Of a DNA stretch of 8,147 bases, positions 5,688-8,147 are shown piece by piece. Made by a program: the position numbers and the translations under genes. A model generated the notes under the pieces. That model saw only the letters and a list, made by a program, of their open reading frames with translations, did not search any database and was not told where the DNA came from. Each line of letters opens with the position of its first letter. Position 1 is the first letter of the stretch. The DNA comes from Coriobacteriaceae bacterium (GTDB taxonomy: Bacteria; Actinomycetota; Coriobacteriia; Coriobacteriales; QAMH01). The DNA is taken from positions 1-8,147 of the forward strand of contig SFLO01000078.1 of NCBI GenBank assembly GCA_004553405.1, read 5' to 3'.

Positions 5688-5720
5688 AAAAAGCCGGCGG
5701 GGCACACTGCCCCGCCGGCT
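5688..5720 (-). terminator. Rho-independent terminator of dnaE
   Basis: A perfect 13-bp, GC-rich stem (5692-5704 with 5708-5720) closes a 3-base loop and is followed on the minus strand by TTTTT (starting with the last stem base). It begins 33 bases after the dnaE stop. On the plus strand no T-run follows, so it acts in one direction only. Confidence 0.93.
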
Positions 5721-5752
5721 ATTCCCGGTTTGTCTTATTGCCGCGCCTGCGC

Positions 5753-8147
5753 CTAGGTGAGCTTGCAGGCACCCGGGCCCACCAGCTCCTCGACCTGCCT
5801 GAGCAGCTCCTGGCTGGCAACGTTGACGCCCAGGGGCAGCTCCGCGCGGAACTTGCGCCCGTCTGCTTGCTCGATGAAAAGCGTCACGGGCTGCGCGCCG
5901 GGGTAGTTGTCGAAGATGGCGCTCAGCTTGGCCATGGTGTCTGACGAGAAGCGGTCGCTGCGCACGCGCACGGCAAGCGCCACGGGGCCGCGCGGGCCGC
6001 CGCCCTCGCCCTCCAGCTGCAGGGGCTCGCACTCGTAGGCGATCACCTGCACGCCGCGGTCGCTGCGCTCGAGCTTGCCGCGCAGCTTGACGATCTTGTC
6101 TTCTTCGAGCCAGCTGCGCACCGGTTCGAGCGCCTTGGCCCACATCACGCAGTCGACGCTGCCGGTCATGTCCTCAACCGTAAGCGTGGCGAAGTTGTTG
6201 CCCGCCTTGGAGACCCTCACGTTCATGGAGGTCACCAGACCAGCGATGGCGATGTTGCGGCCGTCCTTGGCCTTCTCCTCGTCTGCGAGGTCTGCGATCT
6301 CCATGTCTGCGGCGCGCTCGAGCAGTGCGCTGTAAGGGCTCAGGGGATGGTCGGAAACATAGATGCCCACCATCTCCTTCTCGAAGTCGAGCTTCTGGAC
6401 GCGGTCCCACTCGATGCCGTCTGGCGCAGGCACCTCATCTGCGCTGCCGCCGGCATCTTCCTCTGCCTCGGCGAAGAGATCGAACATCGAGACCTGGCCG
6501 TCTTCCCTGTCTTGGCGGCGCTGCTGCGCTTGCTCGAGCAGGCCGCCCTCGTTGACGAAGTTCCACAGCTGGCGGCGCGTGTAGCCCGTGGAGTCGAAGG
6601 CGCCCGCCTTGACCAGCGCTTCGACCACGCGCTTGTTGGCGCATTCTGCCGGCATGCGGTAGAGGAAGTCGTGGAGGGTCTCGTACGGGCCGTTCTCCTC
6701 GCGCTCGGCGATGATGATGTCGACCACCTTCTCGCCCACGCCGCGCAGGCCCGCCAGGCCAAAGCGCACGCCCTCGGGCACCGCCGTGAAGTCGCGGCGC
6801 GAGATGTTGATGTCTGGCGGCAGGACGGGGATGCCGTCCTTCTTGCAGGCGTTGACGTAGTGGACGATCTTCTCCGTCTTGCCCATGTAGCTGGACAGCA
6901 CGGCGGCCATGTACTCGTGCGGGTAGTAGGCCTTGAGCCAGGCCGTCTGCATGACGAGGATGGCGTAGGCCGCGGAATGCGACTTGTTGAAGGCGTACTC
7001 GGCGAACTTGAGGACGTCGTCCCACACCTGCTGGGCCACCTGGCGGCTGTAGCCGTTACGCACGGCGCCGTTGAGCCAGTGGTTTTCCATGGTCTCTGTA
7101 TTGCCGTCTGCCCAGGTCTGCTCGACCTCCTTCATGAGGGCGATCTTCTTCTTGGCCACAGCCTTGCGGACCTTGTCGCTCTCTCCCACGGTAAAGCCAC
7201 ACATCTCCACAGAGATGCGCATGACCTGCTCCTGGTAGACCATGGTGCCGTAGGTGTCTTCCAAGATCCACTTGAGACGCTCGTCGTAGTAGACAACGGG
7301 CGTAATGCCCTTCTTGCGGTTGACGTAGTCGTCGACCATGCCGGCACCCAGGGGGCCCGGGCGGAAGAGCGCGATGGTTGCCACGATGTCTGCGTAGCGG
7401 TCTGGCTGCATGCGCTTGAGCAGCGAGGTCATGCCGTCGGACTCGATCTGGAACACGCCGGCGGTGTGGCCGGAGCACATGAGCTCGAAGATCTTGGGAT
7501 CCTCGAAGTCGACCTGCTTTTCCAGGTCGATCTCTAGGCCGTAGTTCTCGCGGACGTTCTCCTTGGCCTTGGAGATGACGGTGAGCGTGCGCAGGCCCAA
7601 GAAGTCCATCTTGAGCAGGCCCATGTCCGCCGTCATGACGCCGTCATACTGGGTGATGATGACGCCGCCCTTGGTGTCCTTCTTGACGGGCACGTAGTCG
7701 TAGACCGGGTCGCGGCAGATGATGACGGCAGACGCGTGCACGCCTTCTCCGCGGGTGATGCCCTCGAGCGACTTGGCGGCGTCGATGATCTTGGCGGTGT
7801 CCGGGTCTGTGTTGTAGGCCTCGCGCAGGTCCGGGACCTCTGCCATGGCGCGGTCGAGCGTCATCTTGGGGTCGTTGGGGATCATCTTCGAGATCTTCTG
7901 CGCGACGAAGACGGGGTAGTCCAGCACGCGCGCGGCGTCGTTGACGGCCTGCTTGGCCTTCATCTTGCCGTAGGTGATGACGTGGGCGATCTTCTCCGGG
8001 CCGTAGACGTCCCTCACGTGCTGGACGACCTCCAGCCTTCGCTCATCGTCGAAGTCCATGTCGATATCGGGCATCTCCGTTCGCTCTGGCGAGAGGAAGC
8101 GCTCGAAGATGAGGTCGTTTTCCAGCGGGTCGAAGGTGGTGATGTCA
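5753..8147 (-). CDS. dnaE: DNA polymerase III alpha subunit, C-terminal 797 residues (runs off right edge)
   Basis: Catalytic subunit of the replicative polymerase, which synthesises chromosomal DNA with the beta clamp. The frame is open to the window edge, with DITTFDPLENDLIFERF...PERTE before the palm motif MPDIDMDFDDERR (8074-8036). This holds the first two catalytic aspartates (codons 8068-8066 and 8062-8060). The third is in LLKMDFLGLRTLT (codon 7606-7604). Further landmarks are GVHASAV, FRPGPLGAGMV, YQEQVM, FNKSHSAAYA, a helix-hairpin-helix around GLAGLRGVGEKVV (about 6765-6720), a clamp-binding QVSMFDLF (6473-6496), and an OB fold (IAIAGLVTSMN through VDCVMWAKAL, about 6270-6125). A C-terminal domain ends in GACKLT. 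The PHP domain and the GRGSAAGS-type segment lie outside the window. No intein or break is seen in the visible part. An internal ATG at 8074 is not the start. Confidence 0.97.
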   Translation of the reverse strand, partial: DITTFDPLENDLIFERFLSPERTEMPDIDMDFDDERRLEVVQHVRDVYGPEKIAHVITYGKMKAKQAVNDAARVLDYPVFVAQKISKMIPNDPKMTLDRAMAEVPDLREAYNTDPDTAKIIDAAKSLEGITRGEGVHASAVIICRDPVYDYVPVKKDTKGGVIITQYDGVMTADMGLLKMDFLGLRTLTVISKAKENVRENYGLEIDLEKQVDFEDPKIFELMCSGHTAGVFQIESDGMTSLLKRMQPDRYADIVATIALFRPGPLGAGMVDDYVNRKKGITPVVYYDERLKWILEDTYGTMVYQEQVMRISVEMCGFTVGESDKVRKAVAKKKIALMKEVEQTWADGNTETMENHWLNGAVRNGYSRQVAQQVWDDVLKFAEYAFNKSHSAAYAILVMQTAWLKAYYPHEYMAAVLSSYMGKTEKIVHYVNACKKDGIPVLPPDINISRRDFTAVPEGVRFGLAGLRGVGEKVVDIIIAEREENGPYETLHDFLYRMPAECANKRVVEALVKAGAFDSTGYTRRQLWNFVNEGGLLEQAQQRRQDREDGQVSMFDLFAEAEEDAGGSADEVPAPDGIEWDRVQKLDFEKEMVGIYVSDHPLSPYSALLERAADMEIADLADEEKAKDGRNIAIAGLVTSMNVRVSKAGNNFATLTVEDMTGSVDCVMWAKALEPVRSWLEEDKIVKLRGKLERSDRGVQVIAYECEPLQLEGEGGGPRGPVALAVRVRSDRFSSDTMAKLSAIFDNYPGAQPVTLFIEQADGRKFRAELPLGVNVASQELLRQVEELVGPGACKLT

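Noticed and set aside
5419..5760. A 113-codon plus-strand frame across the dnaE-nifX gap
   Set aside because: It crosses the dnaE terminator stem and two inverted repeats, has a high Arg/Pro/Ala content without motifs, and lacks a convincing ribosome site.
6347..7537. A 396-codon plus-strand frame opposite dnaE
   Set aside because: It is a His/Val/Leu/Asp-rich antisense shadow of the conserved polymerase coding sequence.
1..8147. CRISPR array, insertion sequence, prophage or defence system
   Set aside because: No regularly spaced repeats, transposase, integrase or toxin-antitoxin-like genes are visible; apart from the small gap features, the window is core metabolism and replication.

Overview
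The window is GC-rich and every convincing gene lies on the minus strand. It suggests an anaerobic, high-GC Gram-positive, most likely a member of the Coriobacteriia (Actinomycetota). This is inferred from the base composition, the short HisG paired with a HisZ subunit, the Gram-positive/actinobacterial type of DnaE, and a stand-alone NifX/NifB-type iron-molybdenum-cofactor domain protein of a kind common in anaerobes. No rRNA or other taxonomic marker is present, so genus and species are not claimed.

Reading in the direction of transcription, from high to low coordinates: (1) 8147-5753 is the C-terminal two thirds of dnaE, the replicative polymerase, which enters from outside the window at the catalytic palm and ends at a very strong intrinsic terminator (5688-5720). 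(2) 5752-5317 is a 436-base gap. It holds the terminator, a short coding-like stretch without a usable in-frame start (5484-5654), a 13-bp imperfect inverted repeat (5414-5482), a tentative promoter, and a perfect 10-bp stem-loop just ahead of the next ribosome binding site. (3) 5316-4179 holds a two-gene unit: a small NifX-like protein overlapping trmO, a tRNA m6A37 methyltransferase, by 17 bases. (4) 4178-3986 is a 193-base gap with a perfect TATAAT on the minus strand and several short repeats in the presumed leader. (5) 3985-1 is a histidine operon hisZ-hisG-hisD-hisC, running off the left edge inside hisC at the PLP-lysine motif.

The his genes are tightly packed. hisZ/hisG and hisD/hisC each share the junction TGATG (stop and start overlapping by one base). 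HisZ plus short HisG form the first, feedback-regulated enzyme of the pathway. HisD carries out the last two oxidations and HisC is the transaminase of step seven.

The most unusual observation is in HisD. After a complete catalytic core, whose zinc and catalytic residues align with E. coli HisD at a constant offset of four, it carries a 49-residue C-terminal tail with 14 cysteines, three histidines and many Asp/Gly, resembling a metallothionein or the metal-binding tails of SlyD and HypB. I know of no such extension in canonical HisD. Secondary points of interest are the out-of-frame small ORF and the RNA structures in the dnaE-nifX gap.
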